Shown one piece after another: positions 11,811 to 23,835 of a stretch of 64,000 nucleotides of DNA. This stretch comes from Temnothorax longispinosus (lineage: Eukaryota; Arthropoda; Insecta; Hymenoptera; Formicidae). The stretch lies in assembly GCF_030848805.1 (NCBI RefSeq), contig NC_092363.1:11452886-11516885 (forward strand), read 5' to 3'. The position numbers and the translations under genes were made by a program. Within the stretch, counting starts at the first letter, position 1; the number at the start of each line of letters is the position of its first letter. The notes below the pieces were generated by a model. It was not told the origin of the DNA and searched no databases. It was given only the letters and a program-made list of their open reading frames with translations.

Positions 11811-13729
11811 TCATGATTGTATCAGCTCAGTAGCTTCTGGAAGCAAGTCCAGATCCTTCTTCGTTATTTCTTTTTTCAGGCTCGAAATGTAAGGGTCTGA
11901 TGAAACTAGAAGGAAATGCATAAGATCCTCATTCGTATCCGATCGAGAGGTTTTCGGGTTCTCTCCTCTCTTCCTCTTTTTAGATCCTTATTCCTCGCTT
12001 CTTGGGCATCTTCTGATAAATGTCCACTTGGAATCACAAGTGAGTCCAAAATATCAGCTCCATGGATGAAAACCTTATGCATAGAAGCTGGCATATAATA
12101 CCAGCTATATTTTTCAACGTATTGTCTTGCAGTTTCGAATGAAAACTCCCTGAATTTCATCGTATCAATTTCTTTTCCAGATGACAACGTTTGAAGAATG
12201 ACGTACAATCTTCTCAAAATTTCCTCATCAAAACCAATTATTCTTGCTATTATCTCATAATTGCGGAAAAATTTTCGAGCTGTATTCCCGTCATTGGTTG
12301 ACCCACTACCTTGCTTCACAGAATCGACTAGCAGACCCAACTCTCTACGGATATCATCTTGTATTCGTTTCTTATTCTTTTCAAGTGATTCTTTGTCTTC
12401 CTTTTCTCTTGCTATCCATTTCTTAAAAGATAATCTGTAGGATATATGTAATACACATTCCATGAACCTAATCCAGCAATGCAAGCTCTGCAATCCAAAT
12501 TGATGCGCGGATAAATCGACTGTCTTTTTCAACAGATGGTCTAACTTATTCATTTCTGACGGTGTAGCTTTGCACACAACACATACACTAGCAGATGATG
12601 TATTCGTTATCACCTGTACTATTTTACCATCTACCATCGTACAAAATAATGTGTGACCCACAAGAATAATCTTTCCACATATATGCAATTCTGTTGATTT
12701 TAAAGACCCAATTTGATTAAATATATCTCCCATTTCTAATTTGATTTTCTCTTTAGATTCCTTGACAAAATCGAATTTTATCGGTCTACAGTATTTCGTC
12801 GATGAAGTACGAGAGTTTTGCCATATTACACTTTTTTTCTGTTCTTTCTCATCAATTTCGATACGTATTGGTACTGTCGATAACATGAAAGCACTTTCGT
12901 CGTTGTTATTCAAATCGTTATAGTGCTGCTTATAACGATTAAACCCTAAACAACCATCACCACCATACTTGGATATCATCATGAAATTGCTTGTATTACT
13001 ATTCAAAATAGCTTGACTTATCTTTTCTATTTTCATCATTCTTTGAACCGTATGATCAAGGAGATCTTGAAGAGCAATGCAAGCACCATTTTCTGATATT
13101 TGAATTGGAGGATAACACTCGGTCTTTGCAGAGGTCACTGACTTGTATGATGGTAAAACATCATAGTTTTTTTCCTTCAACTTTCCCCTTATTAATTCAT
13201 ATTGCGCTTTCGACAACTTAGCATCAAGCAGTAAGGCAAGTGCCTCTTCAGACGTGAACTTCATGATTCCATGTGAGCAATCTTGTTTCTCATGCGTATT
13301 ATTACCCTCAGACTTTCGTAATTTAGATTGACATACTTCAAGCATTTCTGAAGGAGGAATATTGTGCAGTGCATTTTCAATTCTCCTTTTTTGTGTGCTT
13401 TTGGAGCACTTCCCGAAACTTTTCAACTCTCGATTTGTCTCACTAATTGCTGATACAACGAAATCAGAGTCCAACCACAACTCATTGTCGCTTAAGAATC
13501 TATTTTTATTGTAGAAAGAACTCTTGAGTCTCGAACAAAAGCCACTGACGAAATACTTTCTCAACTTTTGTAACACCAACCTACATATGGTCGAGTTCAA
13601 GTTGAATTTGTCATTCAAGTACTTAATGACTATATCAGAGACCCTGTTTTTCAGGGAAGAAAAGTCGTTGTCGAGTGAATCAATGAGTATGTTGAATAGT
13701 TCACGATTCGAAACTCTTATGAGATCCAT
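11811..13729 (-). pseudogene. Transib (RAG1-like) transposase, left copy, frameshifted
   Basis: This is the mirror copy of the intact gene at 15,092-17,011 and is identical at protein level over its first 590 or so residues. A T-run at about 11,953 is one base shorter than in the other arm. The frame therefore shifts after RGREERTRK and ends early at 11,906, losing the C-terminal helix of the catalytic domain. A homopolymer sequencing error could produce the same difference. Confidence 0.85.
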
Positions 13730-14288
13730 TTTTCAATAATACTGAAAATTGAATACCTAATATAAGTGATATATTCAAATGTAATAATTACAAATATTCA
13801 AACGTATAAAAGAAAAACTTGATTTATTGATCGTTCTTATTTACGAATGCAAAGGACGATGTTGAATAGCGAGTCAATTTCTCGACTATTTATGAACTAA
13901 TGAAACACTGATTAACAATATAAAGCAAAAGCAAGTGAAAAGGCGAAAATTATGTATACCTTGGAATAATTTTTGAGTATGGTTTGCAAATATGGTAGTT
14001 ATAGAAATAGTCCTGATAATTGAATACTTTACATTACGTATCAGTCATATAGTAGATTGTAATTTAATGGCGAGATATTACAATATTTATGGAACCTAAA
14101 AAAATATGAAAGTTATAAATCTACAAACTCTCAAGTTACTTGAGAAAGCAACTTCAACGTTTTGAAGGAAAATACTATTTCAATGGAATATCTGTGGGAA
14201 CAACAAGCTATAACTTTATAAATAGACAATTACTTTATACTATTGATACTAATATAATAATAATCACTTGTATGCTCGGAATAATTAA

Positions 14289-14532
14289 CCTTTGTTGTGC
14301 ACACTGGGTCTTTTAGACCCCAGCGTATTTTTAAACGCGTTTTTCTAATACGTATAATGCGGATCGGGACCTGTGCTGCCATCTACCTGTAGTTTAGGGA
14401 TAACACTTCAAGATCGTATACATAGTTATTAGATAGGTACGTATTTAATACGTACCTATACATAGGTACGTATTAGAAAAACGCGTTTAAAAATACGCTG
14501 GGATCTAAAAGACCCAGTGTGCACAACAAAGG
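14289..14532. mobile_element. piggyBac-type MITE at palindrome centre
   Basis: TTAA sits directly outside both ends (14,285-14,288 and 14,533-14,536). The ends cctttgttgtgcacactggg are inverted over about 65 bp, with one mismatch near 14,320. TTAA duplication is diagnostic of piggyBac-type transposition. The non-palindromic core of about 115 bp is the only unique DNA at the centre of the large palindrome. Confidence 0.75.
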
Positions 14533-15091
14533 TTAATTATTCCGAGCATACAAGTGATTATTATTATATTAGTATCAATAGTATAAAGTAATTGTCTATT
14601 TATAAAGTTATAGCTTGTTGTTCCCACAGATATTCCATTGAAATAGTATTTTCCTTCAAAACGTTGAAGTTGCTTTCTCAAGTAACTTGAGAGTTTGTAG
14701 ATTTATAACTTTCATATTTTTTTAGGTTCCATAAATATTGTAATATCTCGCCATTAAATTACAATCTACTATATGACTGATACGTAATGTAAAGTATTCA
14801 ATTATCAGGACTATTTCTATAACTACCATATTTGCAAACCATACTCAAAAATTATTCCAAGGTATACATAATTTTCGCCTTTTCACTTGCTTTTGCTTTA
14901 TATTGTTAATCAGTGTTTCATTAGTTCATAAATAGTCGAGAAATTGACTCGCTATTCAACATCGTCCTTTGCATTCGTAAATAAGAACGATCAATAAATC
15001 AAGTTTTTCTTTTATACGTTTGAATATTTGTAATTATTACATTTGAATATATCACTTATATTAGGTATTCAATTTTCAGTATTATTGAAAA

Positions 15092-17011
15092 ATGGATCTC
15101 ATAAGAGTTTCGAATCGTGAACTATTCAACATACTCATTGATTCACTCGACAACGACTTTTCTTCCCTGAAAAACAGGGTCTCTGATATAGTCATTAAGT
15201 ACTTGAATGACAAATTCAACTTGAACTCGACCATATGTAGGTTGGTGTTACAAAAGTTGAGAAAGTATTTCGTCAGTGGCTTTTGTTCGAGACTCAAGAG
15301 TTCTTTCTACAATAAAAATAGATTCTTAAGCGACAATGAGTTGTGGTTGGACTCTGATTTCGTTGTATCAGCAATTAGTGAGACAAATCGAGAGTTGAAA
15401 AGTTTCGGGAAGTGCTCCAAAAGCACACAAAAAAGGAGAATTGAAAATGCACTGCACAATATTCCTCCTTCAGAAATGCTTGAAGTATGTCAATCTAAAT
15501 TACGAAAGTCTGAGGGTAATAATACGCATGAGAAACAAGATTGCTCACATGGAATCATGAAGTTCACGTCTGAAGAGGCACTTGCCTTACTGCTTGATGC
15601 TAAGTTGTCGAAAGCGCAATATGAATTAATAAGGGGAAAGTTGAAGGAAAAAAACTATGATGTTTTACCATCATACAAGTCAGTGACCTCTGCAAAGACC
15701 GAGTGTTATCCTCCAATTCAAATATCAGAAAATGGTGCTTGCATTGCTCTTCAAGATCTCCTTGATCATACGGTTCAAAGAATGATGAAAATAGAAAAGA
15801 TAAGTCAAGCTATTTTGAATAGTAATACAAGCAATTTCATGATGATATCCAAGTATGGTGGTGATGGTTGTTTAGGGTTTAATCGTTATAAGCAGCACTA
15901 TAACGATTTGAATAACAACGACGAAAGTGCTTTCATGTTATCGACAGTACCAATACGTATCGAAATTGATGAGAAAGAACAGAAAAAAAGTGTAATATGG
16001 CAAAACTCTCGTACTTCATCGACGAAATACTGTAGACCGATAAAATTCGATTTTGTCAAGGAATCTAAAGAGAAAATCAAATTAGAAATGGGAGATATAT
16101 TTAATCAAATTGGGTCTTTAAAATCAACAGAATTGCATATATGTGGAAAGATTATTCTTGTGGGTCACACATTATTTTGTACGATGGTAGATGGTAAAAT
16201 AGTACAGGTGATAACGAATACATCATCTGCTAGTGTATGTGTTGTGTGCAAAGCTACACCGTCAGAAATGAATAAGTTAGACCATCTGTTGAAAAAGACA
16301 GTCGATTTATCCGCGCATCAATTTGGATTGCAGAGCTTGCATTGCTGGATTAGGTTCATGGAATGTGTATTACATATATCCTACAGATTATCTTTTAAGA
16401 AATGGATAGCAAGAGAAAAGGAAGACAAAGAATCACTTGAAAAGAATAAGAAACGAATACAAGATGATATCCGTAGAGAGTTGGGTCTGCTAGTCGATTC
16501 TGTGAAGCAAGGTAGTGGGTCAACCAATGACGGGAATACAGCTCGAAAATTTTTCCGCAATTATGAGATAATAGCAAGAATAATTGGTTTTGATGAGGAA
16601 ATTTTGAGAAGATTGTACGTCATTCTTCAAACGTTGTCATCTGGAAAAGAAATTGATACGATGAAATTCAGGGAGTTTTCATTCGAAACTGCAAGACAAT
16701 ACGTTGAAAAATATAGCTGGTATTATATGCCAGCTTCTATGCATAAGGTTTTCATCCATGGAGCTGATATTTTGGACTCACTTGTGATTCCAAGTGGACA
16801 TTTATCAGAAGATGCCCAAGAAGCGAGGAATAAGGATCTAAAAAGAGGAAGAGAGGAGAGAACCCGAAAAACCTCTCGATCGGATACGAATGAGGATCTT
16901 ATGCATTTCCTTCTAGTTTCATCAGACCCTTACATTTCGAGCCTGAAAAAAGAAATAACGAAGAAGGATCTGGACTTGCTTCCAGAAGCTACTGAGCTGA
17001 TACAATCATGA
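15092..17011 (+). CDS. Transib (RAG1-like) DDE transposase, intact
   Basis: A single frame of 639 residues starts at an ATG just after the mirrored 5' flank. The protein fits the Transib/RAG1 core. Proposed catalytic triad: D258 in KYGGDGCLGFNRY, D367 in FCTMVDGK and E577 in EDAQEARNK. The zinc-binding cysteines C383 and C386 (CVVC) and histidines H409 and H417 are in the expected order between the second and third acidic residues. The enzyme would cut at CACAGTG termini and move the element by cut-and-paste in the nucleus. The length is close to that of other Transib transposases. No N-terminal RING region is present, as expected for Transib rather than RAG1. Family assignment is from motifs; activity is inferred only from the open frame. 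Confidence 0.85.
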   Translation: MDLIRVSNRELFNILIDSLDNDFSSLKNRVSDIVIKYLNDKFNLNSTICRLVLQKLRKYFVSGFCSRLKSSFYNKNRFLSDNELWLDSDFVVSAISETNRELKSFGKCSKSTQKRRIENALHNIPPSEMLEVCQSKLRKSEGNNTHEKQDCSHGIMKFTSEEALALLLDAKLSKAQYELIRGKLKEKNYDVLPSYKSVTSAKTECYPPIQISENGACIALQDLLDHTVQRMMKIEKISQAILNSNTSNFMMISKYGGDGCLGFNRYKQHYNDLNNNDESAFMLSTVPIRIEIDEKEQKKSVIWQNSRTSSTKYCRPIKFDFVKESKEKIKLEMGDIFNQIGSLKSTELHICGKIILVGHTLFCTMVDGKIVQVITNTSSASVCVVCKATPSEMNKLDHLLKKTVDLSAHQFGLQSLHCWIRFMECVLHISYRLSFKKWIAREKEDKESLEKNKKRIQDDIRRELGLLVDSVKQGSGSTNDGNTARKFFRNYEIIARIIGFDEEILRRLYVILQTLSSGKEIDTMKFREFSFETARQYVEKYSWYYMPASMHKVFIHGADILDSLVIPSGHLSEDAQEARNKDLKRGREERTRKTSRSDTNEDLMHFLLVSSDPYISSLKKEITKKDLDLLPEATELIQS

Positions 17012-17338
17012 TAAATTATATGAGAATAAAATAATAAGAATAACTGAAAATCACCCATCCCATCCATCTATCCATACATCCATCCATTCATCCATCAAAA
17101 TTATGATAATAATTTTCAACGTAACAATTTACGTTAGTAACAAATAAAAAATTTTAAAAATTAAAATATATAAAATAAAAAATAAAAAATATAAAAAATA
17201 AATAATCAGCGACCTCTATATAAAAAAACCCCATTGATAACAATTTTTAACGCAACTATTGTATTGTTTTTCGTAAAAACCATCCGCCATATTGTATCCG
17301 CCATCTTGAATCTTATAAATCTTATGGCAAATTCATGA

Positions 17339-17373
<35 letters not shown>

Positions 17374-17954
17374 GTCTCTCTCATTGACCTAGAAAAACTA
17401 TTAATTTCAATTTTCCACCGAAAAATCGAATTTTTCTCTGAAATCAGTGATCATCATATTGAATCCGCCATTTTGAATTTTAAATTTCGTAAAATTTGAG
17501 GCATTTCCGTGTTCAATCAATCACATAACCTTAATATATTGATTTGCATAGAAATATGATGTCATTACTCAGAAGGATCGAAGACTTAACTGAAGGATTT
17601 CGATTTTTTGCACGCAATTGTAAATAAACAAAATACAACATTTTTTTCAAAAATCCAGCCAGAGCATTTTGTGGAAAATTCAATTAGCTGCATTTTAAAA
17701 AAAAATTCGTCATGATTGGTCCATTTTTGCGCCCTCCAGGTTGAAATGAACAAAAAAAGTTACTATTGCCCCACTGTGAGACGGTCCTTCTCATAACGGA
17801 TTCGTTATCCGAGTGTGTACCGAGAAAGACACGAGTGGAATTATATAGTTCAGATACATTCACACGTTCCTTTCTTTCACCTCGGGCCTCTTCAGTTCTC
17901 TACTAGGACACAACAAAAGTATTTGCGATACATAATTATGTAGATTAAAGAATG

Positions 17955-18727
17955 TGTTGAGGATTGTATGAAGATGTCTGGGACACCCTTGTCAGAAGGG
18001 TCGACGGTTCACCGGGACACTCTAATAAAGCACTCGCGAGTTATAATTTAATGTCAGTATATTCTCGATTTACATAGTTCTATGTGCACAAGGACGCTGA
18101 TTTTAATATGATTGCTTCGACGGACCAGAGACCCGTGCACGTAAATAATCGGGCACGAGGGCGGAGCGTGACGGAATGAACGTCGATTGGAGCAACCAGA
18201 TTAGAAATTAACGCACGCAATGAAACGGATATCTTGAAGCGGAAATCTTGAGACGCGAGTACCGAATGGAGATCTTGATGCGAGAGAATCGAACAAAGAT
18301 CTTGAGCGCGAGAACAGAGCGGAGATCTTGAGGAGCTGTAGCGTAGACGATCGATGCGTCGCTGAGAACAAGCGTTGAGATCTTCGAGGAGAGCTACTCC
18401 ACTCGCGCCCAGCTTGCTCTCAATATCACGGGAAGCCAGTTTCTGGCGATTAACGTAAATCACGACCACACTTCGTGGTCAAAACGCAGACACGTTATGG
18501 CGCGAGAAATAGTCTCATTGCCTATCGTCTCGGATAGGTTTATATCAGAGGTCCGTCGAGCTTCAACTGAGCTCGCAGGATCGTCGCATAACACGCGAAA
18601 TGTCAAATCCAGAAGCGACGCCGGTATGCGGAAGCATGGCGCGTGATCCCATTGTCGGTGACGCGTGAACACGTACGCAAATATCTCAATATAACTTAAA
18701 TTCCGGAGTACCGGCGAATCCGGAACA
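17955..18727 (-). mobile_element. LTR, probably BEL/Pao type
   Basis: On the minus strand the unit starts TGTTCCGGATTCGCCGG and ends caatcctcaaca, 773 bp. Its terminal part is also present in the left palindrome arm. No internal region adjoins it, so it is a solo LTR or fragment. I could not identify a convincing target duplication. Confidence 0.5.
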
Positions 18728-18935
18728 GAATACTTTTGGATACTTAAATACAAGCTGCGTTATTAGCCTTCTTTATTTAAAAAAAAATTTTGTTTTTTAA
18801 AGTATTAGAATTCTTATGGTATAGTTTAATTGTTTAATACATACTTAATATATTTAAAAAAATTAGTTTTTAGAGGAGGGCATGTAGTCCAATTAATGGG
18901 CGGGTGAATAAGAAAAAGAGAACGTAACCGAGAAG

Positions 18936-18976
<41 letters not shown>

Positions 18977-20924
18977 CAAATAGATAGGCGAATGATGGAG
19001 ATGGCAAGTGAGAGAGGACGCAAACATGAGGATAGGTAAGAAGGCAAATGGAGAGTGAAAGAGAAGATGCGGGCGAGAAAGTGAACGCGAGAAAGAACGG
19101 GAGCGAAAGAGAACATCCGCGAGCGGGAGAGAACACGAACGAGAAGATGCGGGCGGAAGAGAGAACACGAGGGGGAACAAGAGCGAGAGAGAGAGACCGC
19201 GAGCGGGAGCGCGCCGTGTGACGTCACGCGGACCCCCTTCACCGCGGACCGTAACGCGATACCCCCCTCTCTCCGCGGCGCCCAAAAACGCGAATCCCTT
19301 ACACGGGTCGTCAACGCGGTCCCCTCTCACCCCGCGGACCCCTCGCAGACCGTACACTGTATCCTCCTCTCCCCGCGGCGTTCGAAAACGCAGATCGTAC
19401 CCCCCCCCTTCCCGCGGACCCCTCGCTCACCGGGCATGAAGTGCCCCGCGCCGCGGAACTTTCCCTGCCCCTCTCCCCCCTCGGAGCACCCGGCCTAGAA
19501 TCCTCATTTATTTGCTACTAATTGTGACGTGACAGGGTTACGTCCCCTGTCCAGATGGTAGCTCGCCCGAGGGGAACGTCCGGGATGTCGCTTCTATCCG
19601 AAAGGAGCGAGGTGACCGCGTAATCTATTAGAAATTACATTTTTTTGCGAGACTTACAGATGCAGAGTAGATGGCCAGGAGAAGTTGTAACAGCTTAAGT
19701 CGCACCGCGGGAACTGACCGGAGGCGTTCTATGGAGAAGTTGGCCGATAGGCGGGTCACGCTCGGGCCCATTGCCGATACCGCTTTGAGCGTCTCGCAGG
19801 GCGAGCGCTCAGCCCGATGTAATAACCCGAAATAAAGCCCGCTCATGGAGGATCCAGGCAGGGGGACGCCCCAACGAGATTCCAGCCAAGGGTGTAGGAC
19901 GACCCTATCGCCTACGAAATTCTGCCTACCGGTCGACGTAACCATGGCACGTCCAGCCTGGCAGTCGAATTACTGGTCCAGAAGTCGCGGCCTGGACAGC
20001 CGGACTCATAGCAGCTTTCAAGCACACCGCCGGCGGGCGAAGCAGACGCGAGAGGCGCCGACAGGAGCGGTAGGTAGGCGATCGGATCGGACGCAGCGCT
20101 TGCGAAGGGCTGATCGGCAAGGAGAGCTTGCAAGCACGGCGCGCAGACGCGCGGGCTCAGTGTGGTCCCGCCGAGCCAGAGAGGATCGCCACTGTCGTGT
20201 CAGCGTGGCGTGAGGCAATATCCCGGGAAGTACCGGCTGCCGAGCTTGCGACAATGAAATTGTAAAGCCACTACTCGAGCATTTTAGTAACAAGTAAGAT
20301 TCTTCTCAAGGCCGAGGCCCTTCCGGGAATCGCGCAGTGCCGCGTGAAGCATGCATACCGTGTATTAATTACCGAAGGAAACACTGACGGAGGGCCCGGC
20401 CGAGAGTGAAACGTGATCGCCCTTCTCGAAGAACCACACGCGGCCGACAGTTACCGCGTAATTAGAGCCACGTTGTATATACCGTCCCGTAAAGCGGGAT
20501 CGCATAATTGTAAAATCATTGTAAAGTTATCCTTGTGGAATTCGGATTTGTGTATTTGGCGAGGTGTCGATCGCGTAATGCGAGGCACTTTTCGGGTTAT
20601 TATTCGGACATAGGATTGTCGCGAAATTGTGAGATACGTTTCGCGTAATCGCGTCTCTATTGGCGAGGTGTCGATCGCGTAATGCGAGGCATCTTTCGGA
20701 TTATTATTTTGGTGAACTTCGCGAAGTACCGTCGCGTAATTGCGGAATGCCGTTCGCGGAGTTATTGAGATTAGGAGCGAGGTATCATCGCGTAATGGCG
20801 AGATACCCATCGCTTTAGTAATTAATTGTAGCAGTTGATGTTATTTGCGGTATTATTATTCGCGGTATTATATTAATTGCAGTAGTCGATGTTATTTGCA
20901 GTATTATTATTCGCGATAAGTTGC
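18728..20924. other. Repeat-like, partly GC-rich non-coding DNA
   Basis: An AG microsatellite lies at 18,941-18,973 within a purine-rich tract to about 19,200. Positions 19,200-19,440 are GC-rich with repeated cgcggacccc. Near 19,522 there is tgtgacgtgacagggttacg, a terminus typical of Gypsy LTRs. Positions 20,540-20,800 repeat gcgaggtgtcgatcgcgtaatgcgag-like units. The open frames here are low-complexity and look accidental. I see no gene. Confidence 0.5.
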
Positions 20925-21545
20925 TGAAGAGTCTATACATCTGCGCCCGGGTATTTCCGCGGGGAAGCGGGGCGGGCCGCGCGCACGCGGGGAGAACGCC
21001 GTAAGAGATGGGCGAGGGGGTCGAGGGGGAGGGTATAGGTTCATCAAAGGGGGGAACTGCAGGGGAAAATTTCCCACGCGATTTACTAGTAACTGGACAA
21101 GTTCTTATCGCTGTCCAATCAGATTTGAGAACAAAGACTCGAGGCTGTCCAATCAGATGACAGTATTTTGTGGTAACCTGAAAGACGTAAATTCCCTAGG
21201 CGGGTGATGGGGAATTTTGCGCAACGTTGGCACCGGGGAGGGGGGGAATCGTCGAACCCGGCCGCTCCGATCGGCGGATCCTCGTTATCAACCGCGTTAT
21301 CGGTCGCGCGCGGAAATCCGCCCCGATTCGTCACCGCGTTATCGACCGCGTTATCGATTGCGCGGAAATCGCGCGTCCCCCTCCGCCGCCGCGTTATCGA
21401 CCGCGTTATCGATCACGCGGAAATCGCGCGTCCCGCTCCGCCGCCGCGTTATCAACCGCGCTATCGATCGCGCGGAAATCGCGCGTCCCGCTCCGCTAAT
21501 CGTGGCGCGAGAGAGAGAACGTTCGCGCGCAAGGATGAGGCTTCT

Positions 21546-21605
<60 letters not shown>

Positions 21606-21818
21606 GCGAGTACTAGGGTAGAAGTACCGTTTTTGGCCACTTTAAGCATATTACCATCTTGAAACGCTTCAGATTCGAATAATTATTACTACAGCGGTCT
21701 TTCACATATATATTGTCCAATTTAGAGGGATATATTTTCGTTTTTTTTTTATCGTAAAAATGTTAAAATGACTCTAAGACAATAAAAAACGAGGGAAAAG
21801 AAGTTAAGTGCATTTTCA

Positions 21819-22283
21819 TTAGTTTTGGCCATCTTGTACCGGTTGTGGCTTCCTACTGCCCCACTTATGGCCATGTCTTTTCATGAATGACTCAAACCAT
21901 TTTCTTCCAGGAAGATTATCTTTAAAAGGAGTTAGCACATTTTCAGTGTCAACTATTTGTTTCACTGAGTAGAGTAGACATGCTTTATCGATTGGAAAGC
22001 CCATTCGACTTGTCTCAATCAGCCACGTAGATAATTTTTCTTCGACGTAAGAGCCGAGGAATGGAGGAGGGCCCGTGTGTCCCAATGTTTCTGGCATAGA
22101 GCTTTCAATCTTCCGTCTCAATGTTGTACGTGGAACATCAAACATTTTACTTGCTAGTGAAACAGAAGTCCCACTGTGTATAGCATCCAAAGCATTTTGC
22201 ACTTGCTGCAGAGAGTATGTAAAAAATTTTCTTTTTTTCACTGACTCTTTTTTCTTTTGTGTTGATTTTTTTTGTGGCGGCAT
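21819..22283 (-). CDS. pogo-like transposase N-terminal domain
   Basis: The protein has 154 residues. A lysine-rich start (about residues 1-20) precedes a psq-type helix-turn-helix, VQNALDAIHSGTSVSLASKM to TTLRRKI (about residues 27-60). A CENP-B/Tc5-type helix-turn-helix follows, ending in GRKWFESFMKRHG (about 128-140). These domains bind the transposon ends. The catalytic DDE/D domain is absent, so the element is either an internal-deletion derivative or this is one exon. The start ATG has no close upstream alternative. Confidence 0.75.
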   Translation of the reverse strand: MPPQKKSTQKKKESVKKRKFFTYSLQQVQNALDAIHSGTSVSLASKMFDVPRTTLRRKIESSMPETLGHTGPPPFLGSYVEEKLSTWLIETSRMGFPIDKACLLYSVKQIVDTENVLTPFKDNLPGRKWFESFMKRHGHKWGSRKPQPVQDGQN

Positions 22284-22799
22284 TGTAGCCTAGAACCGCT
22301 AATAAATTTCAATTACCACCAGGAATCATTAAATAAAGTAAAAACATAAAATATTATGCTACGATAGGTCTGTTCTTTATAGCTGAACTAGCTGCATTAG
22401 TTTAGAGAGTTTATTTTTCTCCCTCTACATTGTGTGAAAGGAGAAAGAAACTCTGAACTAATGCAGCCAGTTCAGTTATAAAAAACAGACCTTGTATAAT
22501 ATCTAATTTTGACAAGTAAGCACCAGTTTTAATAGGATGGTTAAAACTGGGGCAAAGGGATTATTTAATGTACCGATGATGGCCATCGTTATTAATACGA
22601 ATATTTTTAATATTTTCGCTTTTGAACACTTTGAACCTCTTAGAGAAATGTTGCACTACCGATATGTAAGCTTCCCGGGCGCTATTATACAATTACGTAA
22701 CCTAAAAATGTTGCACATCTTACCTCGACGTCTTTTCGGCTGACGTAACGATTGGAATATTCGTATCCTTCTTGTCACAACGTACACTATTTTATTAAG

Positions 22800-23080
22800 T
22801 ACTAGCTGGTTACCCGGACTTCGCCCGGGAGTCGTTTTTCTTCAAACGACTTCATTTGTGTTTTAATATTCTTAATCGAAAAAAATTCCTTTATCAGTTC
22901 GGATACAGATTCCCAAAAAGATCGGTAACAAAAAACTATACAGTTTATAGCATTCTCCGGGAAATTCTACCCCTATTTTATATACTTTTGGTAAAAATTC
23001 GGTCGAATAGTTTAACAGTGTATAAAGAACATACATACATACATACATACAGACATTCTATTTTATATATATAGATAATA
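22800..23080 (+). repeat. LINE/SINE 3'-end repeat inside the pogo element
   Basis: The sequence ctggttacccggacttcgcccggg begins a segment that ends in (ATAC)n and then tctattttatatatatagat. This head and tail are common to short dispersed retroposons in insect genomes. It appears inserted in the pogo interior. No coding capacity is seen. Confidence 0.5.
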
Positions 23081-23529
23081 AAAAAACAATTACAAATGCA
23101 CGTTGTTTCCACCTTGAATGCTTAAATATATAACGTCTCGAAAAATGACAGCTTTGAACAGTCACTGACTATGTGTAGACACGAAAAATCCTCGAAAGTG
23201 TTCGTGGTGGCCATTACCGGTGCAGTGGCCGAAACCGGTACTTCTACCCTATCTTCGTCCACCCCGAATCGCGCGTCATCGCGATTAAATTTTTTTGCGC
23301 TCGTGCGCGTTTGAACTCGTTCGAGGTCGCTTTTGTCAGTTCCTCTTTTTGTTTTTTTCACAGGATGCGGCGAGCGGATGTCCCCTTTCTGGAAGGGTGT
23401 ATCCCGGTAGGTACATCCTCCGTTGAGATAACGAACGAGTATAAATTGAATTGGCGCGTCAGCGTAAAGCGCATCGGAACGGTATAAGTTAATGTGTTTT
23501 TCTCTCTTAACGTGGTATAAGCGACGAGT

Positions 23530-23813
23530 ACGCAGAACTTTGCAAACCAACGTTCAATCGGTTTTCTGAAATCAGGAAACCGTCCGTGAAAATCAGCGAA
23601 CCGCTCGTAATAAATGGGGATCCGTTCGTGAGAAATGGGGATCCGCGGACCGTCGACGTAACGAGATATCTGATCCGTCGCGAAATTGGAATCGCCGATC
23701 TCCGATCTCATCGGAGGTTTCTCGATATTTATGATTACGGTGAAACATTAATGTGGCGGACTGAAGATGGAGATTTTTACTTTGATTTAGACGCGTTAGC
23801 GGCGAAAGTGTAG
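23530..23813 (+). pseudogene. TIR gene A, left copy (start lost)
   Basis: This is the left counterpart of the 102-residue gene at 48,896-49,204. The codon matching the right-copy start is ATA here, so translation would have to begin at a later ATG (23,586). The C-terminal part, IRREIGIADLRSH to WRTEDGDFYFDLDAL, is nearly identical to the right copy. Conservation between the TIR copies may reflect either gene conversion or function. I do not recognise the product. Confidence 0.5.
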
Positions 23814-23835
23814 CATTAGCGATGCGCATTCGCGA

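Larger units (their letters stand above)
11046..17778. mobile_element. Transib pair in head-to-head palindrome
   Basis: Both outer boundaries start with the heptamer CACAGTG (11,046-11,052; reverse complement at 17,772-17,778) followed by gggcaatagtaac. Transib elements begin with such a CACWRTG terminus, which resembles the V(D)J recombination signal heptamer. I could not find the corresponding inner termini between the transposase starts and the centre, so each Transib copy appears to lack its 5' TIR. The flanks outside the heptamers are also mirrored, so the unit did not move as a palindrome. Confidence 0.75.
10507..18318. repeat. 7.8-kb near-perfect palindrome
   Basis: Positions 10,507 to about 14,353 reappear as reverse complement at about 14,469-18,318, with a spacer of roughly 115 bp. 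The arms differ at only a few sites that I could see: a T-run length at about 11,953, and single-base differences near 10,536, 11,373 and 14,320. Each arm contains part of an LTR, one Transib end and a transposase gene. This is a recent inverted duplication or, less likely given the differences, an assembly foldback. Confidence 0.9.
21616..23249 (-). mobile_element. pogo/Tigger-like DNA transposon in the TIR
   Basis: The ends GGGTAGAAGTACC are inverted at 21,616 and 23,249, each flanked by TA (21,614-21,615 and 23,250-23,251). The opposite Maverick TIR retains the empty site, with a single TA between gcaagtac and the following sequence. The insertion is thus precise and younger than the Maverick. 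The element encodes only an N-terminal DNA-binding region. Confidence 0.88.

Noticed and set aside
11046..17778. The palindrome as one transposing unit
   Set aside because: The flanking DNA beyond the CACAGTG ends is mirrored too, so inverted duplication came after insertion.
18826..20300. Several frames of 70-160 codons rich in Ser/Leu/Arg
   Set aside because: They come from AG microsatellite and GC-rich low-complexity DNA and have no family motifs.
21204..21662. Arginine-rich frames of 90-152 codons in the TIR
   Set aside because: They are products of the GC-rich cgcgttatcg repeats and the GA run; each frame gives similar nonsense.
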